Part shown: piece after piece, positions 32,436 to 41,125 of the stretch
Position numbering within the stretch: the stretch's first letter is position 1
Layout: the number at the start of each line of letters is the position of its first letter
Source of the DNA: Lentisphaerota bacterium
GTDB lineage: Bacteria > Verrucomicrobiota > Kiritimatiellia > UBA8416 > JAIOPI01
Direction of reading: 5' to 3'
NCBI GenBank assembly: GCA_021413965.1
Contig: JAIOPI010000006.1
Span: 124,001 to 188,000 of the forward strand
Length of the DNA: 64,000 nucleotides
Translations under genes and position numbers: made by a program
The notes under the pieces: model-generated
Told to the model about the DNA's origin: nothing
The model's database searches: none
What the model saw: only the letters and a program-made list of their open reading frames with translations

Positions 32436-33810
32436 AGCCGGTTCCGCAGACGACGATCAGGAACGTCATACCAGCATAGGCCACACCACGCACGACCCAG
32501 GGCGCACGCAACAGGACGGTGTGATTGCCGGACAGCCGCTGGGGTAAGTCAATGGCGAGGACCAGGGCCCCGAAGAGCGCGGGCGTGGCCAGCTGAAACA
32601 GGTTGAAGCCGCCATGCCAGAAGAAGATTCCGCGCAGATAGTCGAAGGCCACGGCAAAGGTCGGCGCCCGGAAGAAGGTCCAGGTAAACGTCACCAGGTG
32701 GAAGGTGGCGACGATGCCGATCAGCGACCGCCAGCGCGCGGGCGCCTTCTCGGGCGGCGGGCGGCGTTCGCTCAGGAACTTATGCACCGCCAGGTACAGG
32801 CCGTGCAGCGTCCCCCACACCACGAAGGTCCAGTTGGCGCCATGCCACAGGCCGCCGAGGAACATGGTGATCATGAGGTTCCGGTAGGTGCGCCAGCGCC
32901 CGCCCCGGCTGCCCCCAAGCGGGATGTACAGGTAATCGCGCAGCCAGGTGGACAGCGAAATGTGCCACCGCCGCCAGAACTCCGTCATGTTGCGGGAGAG
33001 ATAGGGCTGGTTGAAATTCTCGGGCAATTCGATGCCCAGCAGGCGGCTCGTGCCGCGCGCGATGTCCGTGTAGCCCGCGAAATCGCCGTAGATCTGGAGG
33101 GAGAAGAAATACAGGCCCTTCAGGAGGACGATGGATGAGAAGTCGGACGGATGGCTGAAGTAGCTCTGGACGCAGTGGGAGAGCGAATCGGCGATGACGA
33201 TCTTCTTGAACAGGCCGATGAGGATGAGAGCCCCCCCCGTGCACAGGTGGTCGTTGGTGACAATCCGGCGGCGCAGCAATTGCGGCAACAGGACCTCGGC
33301 CCGGATGATGGGCCCCGCCACCAGGTGCGGGAAGTACGACACGAAGAGCGCATAGGTCAGGAAGTCGCGGGTGGGCTCCAGCTGCCGGCGGTACACGTCG
33401 ATCGTGTAGTTCATGGTCTGGAAGGTGTAGAAGGAGATTCCCGCCGGCAGCAGCACGCGCAGCGTCGGCAGGTGCGGGTCGAAGCCGATCGTCGTGAGAA
33501 GCTGCGCGGCGGAATCGACGAAAAAGTTGAAGTACTTGAAAAAGCCGAGCATGCCGAAATTCACCACCAGGCTCAACCAGAGCAGGTGCTTGCGGCGACG
33601 CTGGCCCTGCGAATGATGGATGGCCAGGGACAGGTGGTAGTCCACGACCGTGGAGATCATCAGCAGGCTGGTGAAGCGCCAGTCCCACCAGCTGTAAAAG
33701 ATATAGCTGGCGACGAGCAGCATGCGGTTCTGCATCCGGGTGCGCAGCAGGTAGTACAGCACCAGCACGCAGGGCAGGAAGATCAGGTACTCAGGCGAAT
33801 TGAACAGCAT
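32404..33810 (-). CDS. MBOAT family membrane O-acyltransferase (AlgI-like)
   Basis: A 468-residue polytopic membrane protein of the membrane-bound O-acyltransferase family. The family signature with the conserved histidine is clear: FLGGLWHGANWTFVVWGTLHG, with the catalytic His in the second half. LVAGPIIRAEVLLPQL and NMTEFWRRWHISLSTWL are also classical AlgI/DltB motifs. It moves an acyl group from a cytoplasmic donor across the membrane for glycan O-acylation. It is paired with the overlapping SGNH gene. A second, similar MBOAT/SGNH pair lies at 53923-56688, and both MBOATs end in YFQF. Confidence 0.93.
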   Translation of the reverse strand: MLFNSPEYLIFLPCVLVLYYLLRTRMQNRMLLVASYIFYSWWDWRFTSLLMISTVVDYHLSLAIHHSQGQRRRKHLLWLSLVVNFGMLGFFKYFNFFVDSAAQLLTTIGFDPHLPTLRVLLPAGISFYTFQTMNYTIDVYRRQLEPTRDFLTYALFVSYFPHLVAGPIIRAEVLLPQLLRRRIVTNDHLCTGGALILIGLFKKIVIADSLSHCVQSYFSHPSDFSSIVLLKGLYFFSLQIYGDFAGYTDIARGTSRLLGIELPENFNQPYLSRNMTEFWRRWHISLSTWLRDYLYIPLGGSRGGRWRTYRNLMITMFLGGLWHGANWTFVVWGTLHGLYLAVHKFLSERRPPPEKAPARWRSLIGIVATFHLVTFTWTFFRAPTFAVAFDYLRGIFFWHGGFNLFQLATPALFGALVLAIDLPQRLSGNHTVLLRAPWVVRGVAYAGMTFLIVVCGTGYAVPFIYFQF

Positions 33811-33812
33811 AC

Positions 33813-35441
33813 CTATTCACTGGGGTTGCGGGGCGGACGCGGGGGCTGGGCGCGTGCGAAACAGCGGAACCCGGGCAGGCCCGCCACCGCGACGGGCTCT
33901 GTGAAGGCCGGGAAGTACCGCGTCCCGCGCCGGAATCCGGCACCGAACTGGCGGGCGTCCCAGCACGCGACGTCGCGGTCGGCCGGCGTGTACCGCGCGC
34001 ACAGCTCCGGGCTGATCGGCACGCGGCCGCCATCGTCACGATCGGCCATGGCGTCGGCGTAGTGGTACAAGTGGCCTTCCGCCAGGACATGCGCAAGGGG
34101 ATAGGTGGGGAAGAAGGCGCTGGGCGTCTGGCCGGAGCGGAGGTAGTCGTAGGCCCGCTGGCAAAGGCCTTCCCGAAGGTCCGGAATTCCATAGCGCAGG
34201 TTCTGCAGCGTCTGCAGCCCCCAGAGGCCGCCCACCAGCCAGACCACGACCGCCAGGCCGGCCAGCAACCCGTGGCGCGCCGGCGCGGGCGCCGCATGGT
34301 CGGCGAAGGCCTTGATCATCTCAACCCACTGGATGACGGCGGCGGCGTAGAGGAAGTAGTGCGTCGGGCTGAGCGAGTTCATCGCCCCGCCCATCTTGAC
34401 CAGGCCCATGAGCGAAAACGGGATCAGCAGCAGCGCCATCATGAGGGCCGGCGCCCACGTACTGGTCCAGACCCAGTCCAAGAACTGACGCCGCGGCAGG
34501 ACGGCGGCGGACACGACGGTATTGCCGACGATCACGACCAGGGCGATCAGGGCCGCGGGGGCGAGTTCGAGGAAGACCTTCAGCAGGTTGAAGGGGATCG
34601 TCCCCAGCCACGGATGATGGCCGGGAATGACCAGCAGGTTCAGCCAGAGGGCGTCAACCGGAAACATGCAGGCACTCAGACCGGCAAGCACGACACCGAT
34701 GACGGCCAGCGCGATGGTCATCTGCAGCGCACGGCGCGGTTGGCGCTGCAGCAGCGGCCAGAGGATCAGGCCGGGCAGGATGGGCAGCATGGTCTGCTTC
34801 GACCAAACGGCCAGGCCCGCGCAGAGGATGCCCAGCGCGAGCGGCCAGCGGCGGGGGGTGCCCGGTCGCCAGCCGGCCTGCGTGGACATGACCGCCAGCA
34901 GCCCGAAACCCAGGGCGGGGGCGTCGGCATGTGGCGAGAAGCAGGCCCAGCGCAGGGACTCCACCTGAGTCGCGATGAAGATGAAGAGGCCCGTGGCGAG
35001 AAACGCCGGAGCGCGGGCGCCGCCAAGCAGCCGCCGGAGGCAGAGCAGCGGGAGCACAAAGTAGAACAGGCACATGACATTGCCGAGCCACAACACCCCG
35101 GTGGGCGTGTGCGCGAGTGCCACCGGCAGATAGGCCAGGACCCATCCGGGCGGATACATGGTGGTTTGAATCGCCCCCTCGTTGAGGCCTGCGTAAATGG
35201 GTATCCCCTTGCTCCACGCCACGCTCACACACAGTCGGGCCGCATCCCAGTCCTCGCAATGCCCCTTGGCGCCCAGCAGGAAGGCCATGGGAATGAGATA
35301 CGCATACAGGGGGATCGCGCCGTGAAGCAGCGCCGACCACAGCCCGCCCGCGCCCGTGCGATGCCAGGACCACGCGCACCATGCCACGGCGACCAGCAGG
35401 GCCAGGCCGCCCGCCCATTCAAGTGCCAGCACCAGATTCAT
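33813..35441 (-). CDS. Multipass membrane glycosyltransferase, GT-C-like
   Basis: A protein of about 542 residues with ten or more hydrophobic helices and a large first extracytoplasmic loop (GHCEDWDAARLCVSVAW, IQTTMYPPGWVLA) that fits GT-C enzymes, which use polyprenyl-phosphate sugars on the periplasmic face. A short soluble C-terminal part follows the last helix. ATG 35441 (MNLVLALEW) is preferred; the frame up to 35516 overlaps repeat-like sequence. It ends two bases before the MBOAT start. Family is judged by topology and the acidic loop; no exact match is recognised. Confidence 0.72.
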   Translation of the reverse strand: MNLVLALEWAGGLALLVAVAWCAWSWHRTGAGGLWSALLHGAIPLYAYLIPMAFLLGAKGHCEDWDAARLCVSVAWSKGIPIYAGLNEGAIQTTMYPPGWVLAYLPVALAHTPTGVLWLGNVMCLFYFVLPLLCLRRLLGGARAPAFLATGLFIFIATQVESLRWACFSPHADAPALGFGLLAVMSTQAGWRPGTPRRWPLALGILCAGLAVWSKQTMLPILPGLILWPLLQRQPRRALQMTIALAVIGVVLAGLSACMFPVDALWLNLLVIPGHHPWLGTIPFNLLKVFLELAPAALIALVVIVGNTVVSAAVLPRRQFLDWVWTSTWAPALMMALLLIPFSLMGLVKMGGAMNSLSPTHYFLYAAAVIQWVEMIKAFADHAAPAPARHGLLAGLAVVVWLVGGLWGLQTLQNLRYGIPDLREGLCQRAYDYLRSGQTPSAFFPTYPLAHVLAEGHLYHYADAMADRDDGGRVPISPELCARYTPADRDVACWDARQFGAGFRRGTRYFPAFTEPVAVAGLPGFRCFARAQPPRPPRNPSE

Positions 35442-35510
35442 CTTGTGTCGCTCTGGATTTCGTTTAACACGATTCCGGAGGGAACCTCCCGCCGCGTTGC
35501 AGAGAACATG

Positions 35511-35560
35511 AACCATTCACCCCGTCACGAACACCGAAGAGGGCGGTTCGTGAAACCATA
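35511..35560. repeat. Degenerate 'cacgaacaccgaag' dispersed-type repeat
   Basis: The stretch around 35511-35560 (…cgtcacgaacaccgaaga…) resembles the 'cacgaagaacacgaag' family of short intergenic repeats common in large environmental bacterial genomes. Only one copy is seen in the window, so repeat status is judged from resemblance. The rest of the 167-bp gap (35442-35608) holds nothing else recognisable. Confidence 0.35.
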
Positions 35561-35608
35561 TCCTGCCGGGCCTCCGCGTCTTTGCGGCTGCCATGCTGGC
35601 CGAATATG

Positions 35609-36649
35609 TCACCCGACAGCTGGACGGGGCGCAGACGCCTGACTCTCGACTCCTGCCCCCTGCCCCCTGCCCCCTGGCGCCGCCCCCTCCCCGCCAAACA
35701 AGGTCCGCAGGCCATCGACGAAGTGGTGATAGTCGCGTTGCGGAATGAAGCCCGCGTTGTTGCGGGCGCCCAGCGTGATAAAGCAGGCCATCAGCGCGAA
35801 CAGGCCAACCTGCAAGAGCACCATGAGCAGGAAGCCGATCCCCAGCCCCGCCCAGCCCCACAAGCCCGCGCCAGTTGCCACCTGCCGGATGATCATGCCG
35901 CCCAGTGCCAGCAGGGTCAGCGTCAGCACCCCGCCGAAACAGATCAGCAGCCGCACGCCGGCCAGATCGGAAAAGACGGAAATGGCGCTGAGGCCGTGTA
36001 CCACGAGCGCGACGAAGTTCATGCGCGACTGGCCGTGGAGTCGCTTGGCACGCTGGGTGGCGATGCCCGCGTGGGGCAGGCGCGCCTTGAATACGGAGGC
36101 CGAGTAATGGTTCCAGAGATCGGACACCACCACCAGGCGGGAGAGGATCGTGCGCGGCACGAGGCTGAAATTGCCGACTTTCACCTCGATGCCGGTCAGC
36201 AGCCAGTGCGCCCCGCGATACAACTGGTAGAAGGCGCGGAAGAAGACGCCTTCCGAACGGCGGGCGCGCTCAGCGAAGATGAGTTTGCCGGCGCCCTCGT
36301 TCTGGTAGCACGCCATCAAGCGGGGAATATCCGAGGGCGCATCCTCGCCGTCGGCGTCCATGACAAGCACGGCGTCGCAGGGAACATGTTCCCACACGTA
36401 GCAGAACCCGATGGCGATGGCACGCTGGTGGCCCAGGTTCCGGCGCAGGGACAGGAGATCCACCCGCTGAATCCCCGCGCAGGGCTGACGCAGCAAATCC
36501 GCAGGCGGGAATTGTGTCGAGCCGTCGTCGATCAGGATGACGCGCTTGTCCCCGGGCAACGAGGCGAGAACCCGATCAAGATCGGGCATGAGCAGGCGCA
36601 CCGACTCCCAGTCGTTGTAGACGGGAATCAAGATAATGAACTCTTGCAT
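35609..36649 (-). CDS. Membrane-anchored GT2 glycosyltransferase (DPM1/GtrB-like)
   Basis: A 346-residue GT2 enzyme: IILIPVYNDWESV at the N-terminus, VILIDDGST near 37-45, LRRNLGHQRAIAIGF and the metal site VMDADGEDAPSDI, followed by two to three C-terminal transmembrane helices (LLICFGGVLTLTLLALGGMII, GFLLMVLLQVGLFALMACF). This architecture transfers a sugar to polyprenyl phosphate, supplying GT-C enzymes such as its neighbours. The last 25 residues are Gly/Ala/Gln-rich and come from a 3x TGCCCCC tandem repeat (35654-35674 on plus), probably a repeat captured by the 3' end rather than ancestral protein. Confidence 0.87.
   Translation of the reverse strand: MQEFIILIPVYNDWESVRLLMPDLDRVLASLPGDKRVILIDDGSTQFPPADLLRQPCAGIQRVDLLSLRRNLGHQRAIAIGFCYVWEHVPCDAVLVMDADGEDAPSDIPRLMACYQNEGAGKLIFAERARRSEGVFFRAFYQLYRGAHWLLTGIEVKVGNFSLVPRTILSRLVVVSDLWNHYSASVFKARLPHAGIATQRAKRLHGQSRMNFVALVVHGLSAISVFSDLAGVRLLICFGGVLTLTLLALGGMIIRQVATGAGLWGWAGLGIGFLLMVLLQVGLFALMACFITLGARNNAGFIPQRDYHHFVDGLRTLFGGEGAAPGGRGQGAGVESQASAPRPAVG
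35654..35674. repeat. Tandem 7-bp repeat TGCCCCC x3
   Basis: Three perfect tgccccc units lie inside the 3' end of the GT2 gene and encode its low-complexity Gly-rich tail. Confidence 0.7.
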
Positions 36650-36721
36650 AGCAACGATTCTGCTATCAAACGGTACCAGAGGCGTGGCGACAGGGCAAGC
36701 GGCAGGACCGTGCAGGGATCG

Positions 36722-37111
36722 CTACTCCACGAAGCGCTCGCGATCCTCGGCCGTCGGGAGACGGCAGGCGGTGCGCCTGCCAAACCAACGATACCGATGA
36801 CGAGCCAACGCGCGGCAAGCGGCATCGCGCAGGGGACGGGGAACCAGAATCAGCCCATATAGCAGAGGCCAGGGCGCTCGCAGGACGCGGGCAATCGCGA
36901 GCACCGCCGTTGAACGCGTGAGCACCTGCGCCCCATCCACGACCACAATGCTTTCCCCAGATTCGACTTCCGCGCCGGCACCGGCCAGCAGGCGCTGCCC
37001 CACTTCGTACTGCTGGGCCGCAAATCGAACACGCCGATGTGGATCTCGGCGGAGAACAAACTGAACCGTGCTGTCGCACAAGTTGCAGTATCCATCGAAT
37101 AGCATGATCAT
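36722..37111 (-). CDS. DCC-family thiol-disulfide oxidoreductase (YuxK-like)
   Basis: A small protein of about 129 residues starting MIMLFDGYCNLCDSTVQFVL, with the D-G-x-C-x-x-C motif that names the DCC family, followed by RFAAQQ and ESIVVVDG, both typical. These proteins have a thioredoxin-like arrangement but their physiological substrate is not established. ATG 37111 has AGGG six bases upstream and gives the usual family length; the frame to 37168 adds an unconserved Cys-rich start. No glycan role is apparent, so it looks like a passenger between glycosyltransferase genes. Confidence 0.87.
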   Translation of the reverse strand: MIMLFDGYCNLCDSTVQFVLRRDPHRRVRFAAQQYEVGQRLLAGAGAEVESGESIVVVDGAQVLTRSTAVLAIARVLRAPWPLLYGLILVPRPLRDAACRALARHRYRWFGRRTACRLPTAEDRERFVE

Positions 37112-37234
37112 GATGCCCTGATGATAGCATATGCAGTCGCGTTCGAGCCAACACTGTCGCGTGACCATACGCGGAACCCTTCCTAGACTAGCGCATGGGG
37201 ATCACGCTTTCCACTGCTGCTGTTTTGCGCTTCA

Positions 37235-38728
37235 ATGTCCCGCATGCTGGTACTCGATACGCTCGCCCCCGTTTCACCGCAACTGAACAGACGCTTGCTT
37301 CTTGCTGTGGGTGGGTTGGCATTGGCGATCCGGTTCCTCGTTGTGGGTTTGCACGTGGCGGCGCCGGACGCGCTCGAGGGGTACGACGCCAATTCCGAGC
37401 TCATCTGGATTGCGCGGAACCTTGCCGCTGGCCACGGCTATGCCTCGCCATTTGATGTGGGGGACGCGCCCTCCGCCTGGCTGGCGCCCTTCGTGCCGGC
37501 CCTGTGGGCGTTGCTGCTGACGGTCCTGGGCGAAGGGCGCCAGTTTCTGGCTGCCGCCCTGGGGCTGAACGCCTTGGCCAGCGCGGCGTCCGTAGTCGTC
37601 TACGTGGCCATGCTGTCCCACGTGTGTCCCCGGGGGCGGGCGCCGTCGTGGCGGGCTCTCGTGGCCGCGGGTGCCATCTTCAGCCTGTGGCCGCCGAGTT
37701 TGCGACTGGTGACGTTGACCTGGTACTACGCCTGGCAGGAACTGACGATGGCCGCGCTCTGCTACAGCTTGCTGCGCTGGCATCAGACAGACTTTGCACG
37801 ACGCTGGGCTGCCGGTTTAGCGCTGACGGGTATCGCAGCGGCTTACGTCAACCCTTCCCCGCTCGTGCTGCTGCCGCCGACATGCCTGTGGCTGTTGTGG
37901 CGAGCAGGATGCTCGAAAATCGAATACCGAAATCCGAAAGACACCCGAAACGCCGAGATCGGAAAACGGCAGACCACGAACAGCCCCACGGGCGAATTCC
38001 GGACGGCCGGCTTGCCGATTTTCCCTCATCGTCTTTTTTCCATGCGTCGGCCAGCCCTCAGCATGGCCTTGATCGCCGCCACCATTTTGACCGCCATGTG
38101 GCCATGGATGGTCCGCTGCCATGCACGGCTGGGCCGCTGGATGCCGATGCGCTCGAGCTTTGGCGTGGAACTGCGGCAAGGCAACAACCCAGACGGCTCG
38201 GTGCACCAGAATGTGGCCTCGCTGCACCCGGCGCTGGTTCCGGCGGAGCGCGCGATTTTCGACGCGGTCGGCGAAGGGCGCTACACGGCGCAGGCCATGG
38301 TGCTGGCGGTCGGGTATATGCAGGATCACCCGCGGCAAACGATGCGGCGGACGGCCTGCCGGGCGTACGTGTTCTGGTGCTCGGACATCCTGGACCAGTG
38401 GCCTTGGCAGCCGCGACCCGCGTGGTGGCAGGGAACACCCATGGCGTGGATGCGCGGCGCCGCCAAGGCGAGTCTGGCATTACTGCCACTCGCCGCGGCA
38501 CTGATCACCGCGCTCGCCGGGTGGTGGCGAAACCTGCGGGGACGCTGGCTGTTCGCCAGCCTGCTGGTCGCTTACCCGATCCCCTATTACCTCACGCACG
38601 TCTCGCCCGAATATGCCTACGCGGTGCATCCCTACCTGCTGCTGTACGCGCTCGCCGCCGTGACCATCCGATTAGCGCCAGGGCTACGACTGGCGCATCC
38701 GCGCTCCAGTGACGCCGCCACCTCGTAG
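37235..38728 (+). CDS. Multipass membrane glycosyltransferase (GT-C, ArnT/PMT-like), with in-frame repeat insertion
   Basis: A 497-residue membrane protein with about ten hydrophobic segments. The first extracytoplasmic loop carries LEGYDANSELIWIARNLAAGHGY, with an acidic pair as expected for GT-C enzymes of the ArnT/mannosyltransferase type that take sugar from polyprenyl phosphate. SSFGVELRQGNNPDGSVH near 300 is another conserved-looking loop. Residues about 227-263 are charged, non-membrane and unlike the rest (SKIEYRNPKDTRNAEIG). They derive from a CGAA-rich repeat at 37915-38023 bounded by 8-bp inverted repeats. The frame stays open across it, but the insertion falls in or next to the membrane core, so activity may be affected. 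Confidence 0.78.
   Translation: MSRMLVLDTLAPVSPQLNRRLLLAVGGLALAIRFLVVGLHVAAPDALEGYDANSELIWIARNLAAGHGYASPFDVGDAPSAWLAPFVPALWALLLTVLGEGRQFLAAALGLNALASAASVVVYVAMLSHVCPRGRAPSWRALVAAGAIFSLWPPSLRLVTLTWYYAWQELTMAALCYSLLRWHQTDFARRWAAGLALTGIAAAYVNPSPLVLLPPTCLWLLWRAGCSKIEYRNPKDTRNAEIGKRQTTNSPTGEFRTAGLPIFPHRLFSMRRPALSMALIAATILTAMWPWMVRCHARLGRWMPMRSSFGVELRQGNNPDGSVHQNVASLHPALVPAERAIFDAVGEGRYTAQAMVLAVGYMQDHPRQTMRRTACRAYVFWCSDILDQWPWQPRPAWWQGTPMAWMRGAAKASLALLPLAAALITALAGWWRNLRGRWLFASLLVAYPIPYYLTHVSPEYAYAVHPYLLLYALAAVTIRLAPGLRLAHPRSSDAATS
37915..38023. repeat. CGAA-rich element with 8-bp terminal inverted repeats inside a gene
   Basis: GAAAATCG (37915-37922) and its exact complement CGATTTTC (38016-38023) bound a 109-bp stretch rich in CGAA at about 7-bp spacing and lower in GC than its surroundings. 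It lies inside the plus-strand GT-C gene without breaking the frame. It looks like a miniature repeat insertion. Confidence 0.55.
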
Positions 38729-38748
38729 CGGTGGCGGTACTCAGGCCG

Positions 38749-38845
38749 TCTCAACCCTGCACCGCGGCTCGCCCCACCTCGAGGCTGCCCTTTCCTTCGC
38801 GTTCGAGGGTGGGGCGAGCCCTACGGGCGAGCCGTTTTGAGTCTG
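38749..38845. repeat. Large imperfect palindrome between convergent genes
   Basis: GGCTCGCCCCACCTCGA (38766-38782) and TCGAGGGTGGGGCGAGCC (38803-38820) pair with one bulged base around a 20-base loop. Outer segments (AGGCCGTCTCAA near 38751 and TTTTGAGTCTGCCT near 38834) extend the symmetry. It sits between the 3' ends of convergent genes and could stop transcription from both sides, but the length and GC suggest a dispersed palindromic repeat. No T-run follows. Confidence 0.6.
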
Positions 38846-38862
38846 CCTCTCCTCGGAGGCCG

Positions 38863-39747
38863 TTACGACGCTGGCCGCGGCAGATCTGGCGATGGCGACC
38901 CCTGCTCGCGCAGGCGCTTGGTCCAACTCGCGACGGGCTTCGCGACGCGCAGGTAGAACTTCTGCTCGTCCGTGAGGTGCGCGGGGTCCATGTACCAGTC
39001 GACATGCTTGAGGGTGTACGGGCGGGCCATGCGCATGGCCGGCTCGATACGCGCGACATCGACGCCGCGGCGGTACATGCCAAAGGTGGTGTCGACCCAC
39101 GCCTCGTAGGCCTCGGCATCCACCGCCGGCGCCTCGGGCGGCCAATAGCGCGACTCCCAGTCCTGGACTTTGGCCTTCAGCGGGTAGTGATCAGGGATAT
39201 CCCGGATTTCGAGCGAAGCGCCCACCTGCGAGAACTGCGGGTAACGTTCCAGCAAGGCGTCCATGCGCCGCAGAATGTCGGACGGCGTGTTGGGGTAAGG
39301 CACGAGATCCGCGTCGGTTACCACGTAGCGACGGAAGGCACCCATCTCCGCGACCGCATCCTTGATGCCCTCCAGGCAGGAGTTGTAGCCCAGCCGCACC
39401 ACCTGCACGTTGGCCACGTCGCGCAAGGTCCGATAATAATCCAGCAGCGGCGGATAGGTGGAGGCGTTATCCAGAATGATGATCGCCTTCTCCCCTTCAA
39501 GCCGCTGCAGCCACGCGACCAGGGTGCGCAGCGAATCGTGCCGGTTGAAGTTATTGATGACAACCGGGATGGCGGTCGGGGCCACGCGGCGCAGGTCGAT
39601 CATGCGATGCAGCGTGGTGAAATGCGCCCGCGACCAGAACGGCCGGCGGTGGATGAGGTTCAGCAGCACCCGCAGCGCGAACTTGCGCAGCTTGCGGTAG
39701 CCCACCAGCACCCGCCAGGGAACCCGAGGTTTGAAGACCAAATCCAT
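38863..39747 (-). CDS. GT2-like glycosyltransferase
   Basis: A protein of about 294 residues with a GT-A-type core: IPVVINNFNRHDSLRTLVAWL, AIIILDNASTYPPLLDYY, then RYVVTDADLVPYP with the D-A-D metal site. Later, WVDTTFGMYRRGVDVARIEP may form the acceptor side. There are no membrane helices. ATG 39747 is used, since the frame up to 39909 overlaps the upstream ATPase gene. It converges on the plus-strand GT-C gene across the large palindrome. Donor and acceptor unknown. Confidence 0.78.
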   Translation of the reverse strand: MDLVFKPRVPWRVLVGYRKLRKFALRVLLNLIHRRPFWSRAHFTTLHRMIDLRRVAPTAIPVVINNFNRHDSLRTLVAWLQRLEGEKAIIILDNASTYPPLLDYYRTLRDVANVQVVRLGYNSCLEGIKDAVAEMGAFRRYVVTDADLVPYPNTPSDILRRMDALLERYPQFSQVGASLEIRDIPDHYPLKAKVQDWESRYWPPEAPAVDAEAYEAWVDTTFGMYRRGVDVARIEPAMRMARPYTLKHVDWYMDPAHLTDEQKFYLRVAKPVASWTKRLREQGSPSPDLPRPAS

Positions 39748-39752
39748 GCGTT

Positions 39753-40982
39753 TCAGAGTTCCTGCCACGGGATCGCCAGCGTCCGTTCGGTTAACTGCTC
39801 CGCCCGAGGCGCCCGGCACACCACAAAACCGCGCCGCGCGCGGGGAGCGTACAGATCCAGGAACGTTTCGACATGCCGCGCATCCGCAGGCCGTGGATTG
39901 TCCGTCCACTTGACTTCAATAGGGACTTCTTCGTTGGGCGCCTGCCAGACGAAGTCGACCTCCGCACCGCTGGTTGTCCGCCAAAACGAGACGCCATATG
40001 TCCGACCGGCATAGCCAGCCCGGTGCATGAGTTCCAACCCGACCCACTGTTCCAAGAGCCCTCCGCCCGTGTCCGGTAACAAGGGCGCCGAGAGCGACAT
40101 GCCCGCCGCAACGTTCCGAACCCCCAAGTCAAAGAACAGGAACCGGGGGGTGGTCAGCAATCGCTTGCGACCGGGATGGGCATAGGGGAGGAGCCAGTAT
40201 CCAACGAAGGTATCGACCAGCAGTTGGTAGTAGGTCCGAATGGTCGAGGCGGGAACCCCGCTTTCCTGCGCCAGCCGGGCCACATTGGTCTGTCGCCCGC
40301 TCTCCGTCGCGGCAAGACGGATGAATTGGCTGAATGGTCCAAGCTGGCGGACCAGCCCCTCCCGTCGGACCTCCTCTTCCAGGTAATTCTCCACGTAGGC
40401 TTCCAACGTGGCAGTCGCCGTGTCCGCGCCTTCCGCAGACACTCCCGGCAGACTCCCCAGCCTCAGCCGGGAGTCCAGATTTCGCACAGGAAAAGCACCC
40501 GAAGTGCCGAAATGTTCATCGTGGAGTCGTCCCCTAAACCCGATTTCCTCTGGTCGCACCACCGGGTAGAGGTGGCAGAGATGACAACGCCCGGGCAGGA
40601 GATTCGCCGAGTGCTGCCACAGCTTGCGCGCGGAACTCCCGGTCAAGTAGAATTCGCGACGTCCGGCATCCCGATCGAAAAGGTATTGAACCTCTTCCAG
40701 CAAAGCCGGAACCTTTTGGATCTCATCCACGGCCACATGCGTGACCTTCGGGTCCAACGCCTCGACCTCCCTGCGGAATGCGGCGGGCTCAGACTCGAAC
40801 CGGCGTCTCAGGCTGGAGTCCAGCAGGTTGAAGATCACACTCGCGTCAGGCGGAAGCACACGGTGCAGGAGCACGGACTTGCCCGTCTGGCGGGCACCGA
40901 AGACCAATTTCACTTTATGGGCAGATCGCGGCGAACCGAGCCGATTTTCAGCCAGCCGATGAAAAGTCCCCTTCGTATCCAT
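39753..40982 (-). CDS. AAA-type ATPase with DUF4143 domain
   Basis: A 409-residue ATP-binding protein. Walker A is FGARQTGKSVLLH (about 28-40), a Walker-B-like region is THVAVDEIQKVP, and a sensor-like stretch is FYLTGSSARKL. The C-terminal half has the DUF4143 pattern: YYQLLVDTFVGYWLLPY, RFLFFDLGVRN, WVGLELMHRAGY, then FWRTTSGAEVDFVW and VPIEVKWTDNP, the nuclease-like E-V-D/E-V-K segment. These proteins are widespread, often near mobile genes, and their function is not settled. TTGTTG and CATAAC with an 18-bp spacer upstream may be its promoter. It is not obviously related to glycan synthesis. Confidence 0.88.
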   Translation of the reverse strand: MDTKGTFHRLAENRLGSPRSAHKVKLVFGARQTGKSVLLHRVLPPDASVIFNLLDSSLRRRFESEPAAFRREVEALDPKVTHVAVDEIQKVPALLEEVQYLFDRDAGRREFYLTGSSARKLWQHSANLLPGRCHLCHLYPVVRPEEIGFRGRLHDEHFGTSGAFPVRNLDSRLRLGSLPGVSAEGADTATATLEAYVENYLEEEVRREGLVRQLGPFSQFIRLAATESGRQTNVARLAQESGVPASTIRTYYQLLVDTFVGYWLLPYAHPGRKRLLTTPRFLFFDLGVRNVAAGMSLSAPLLPDTGGGLLEQWVGLELMHRAGYAGRTYGVSFWRTTSGAEVDFVWQAPNEEVPIEVKWTDNPRPADARHVETFLDLYAPRARRGFVVCRAPRAEQLTERTLAIPWQEL

Positions 40983-41125
40983 TCCGCAAAGTTATGCTTA
41001 TATTCCGGGATAATCAACAACAACGCGCGGATAACCATGCCGGGTCGCGTAAAATTGCGCGTCGGCGAAGCGGTGTGATCGGGCAGATTCAGTCTGGAAC
41101 TCAGCCAACCGGCGGGGTCTCCCCC

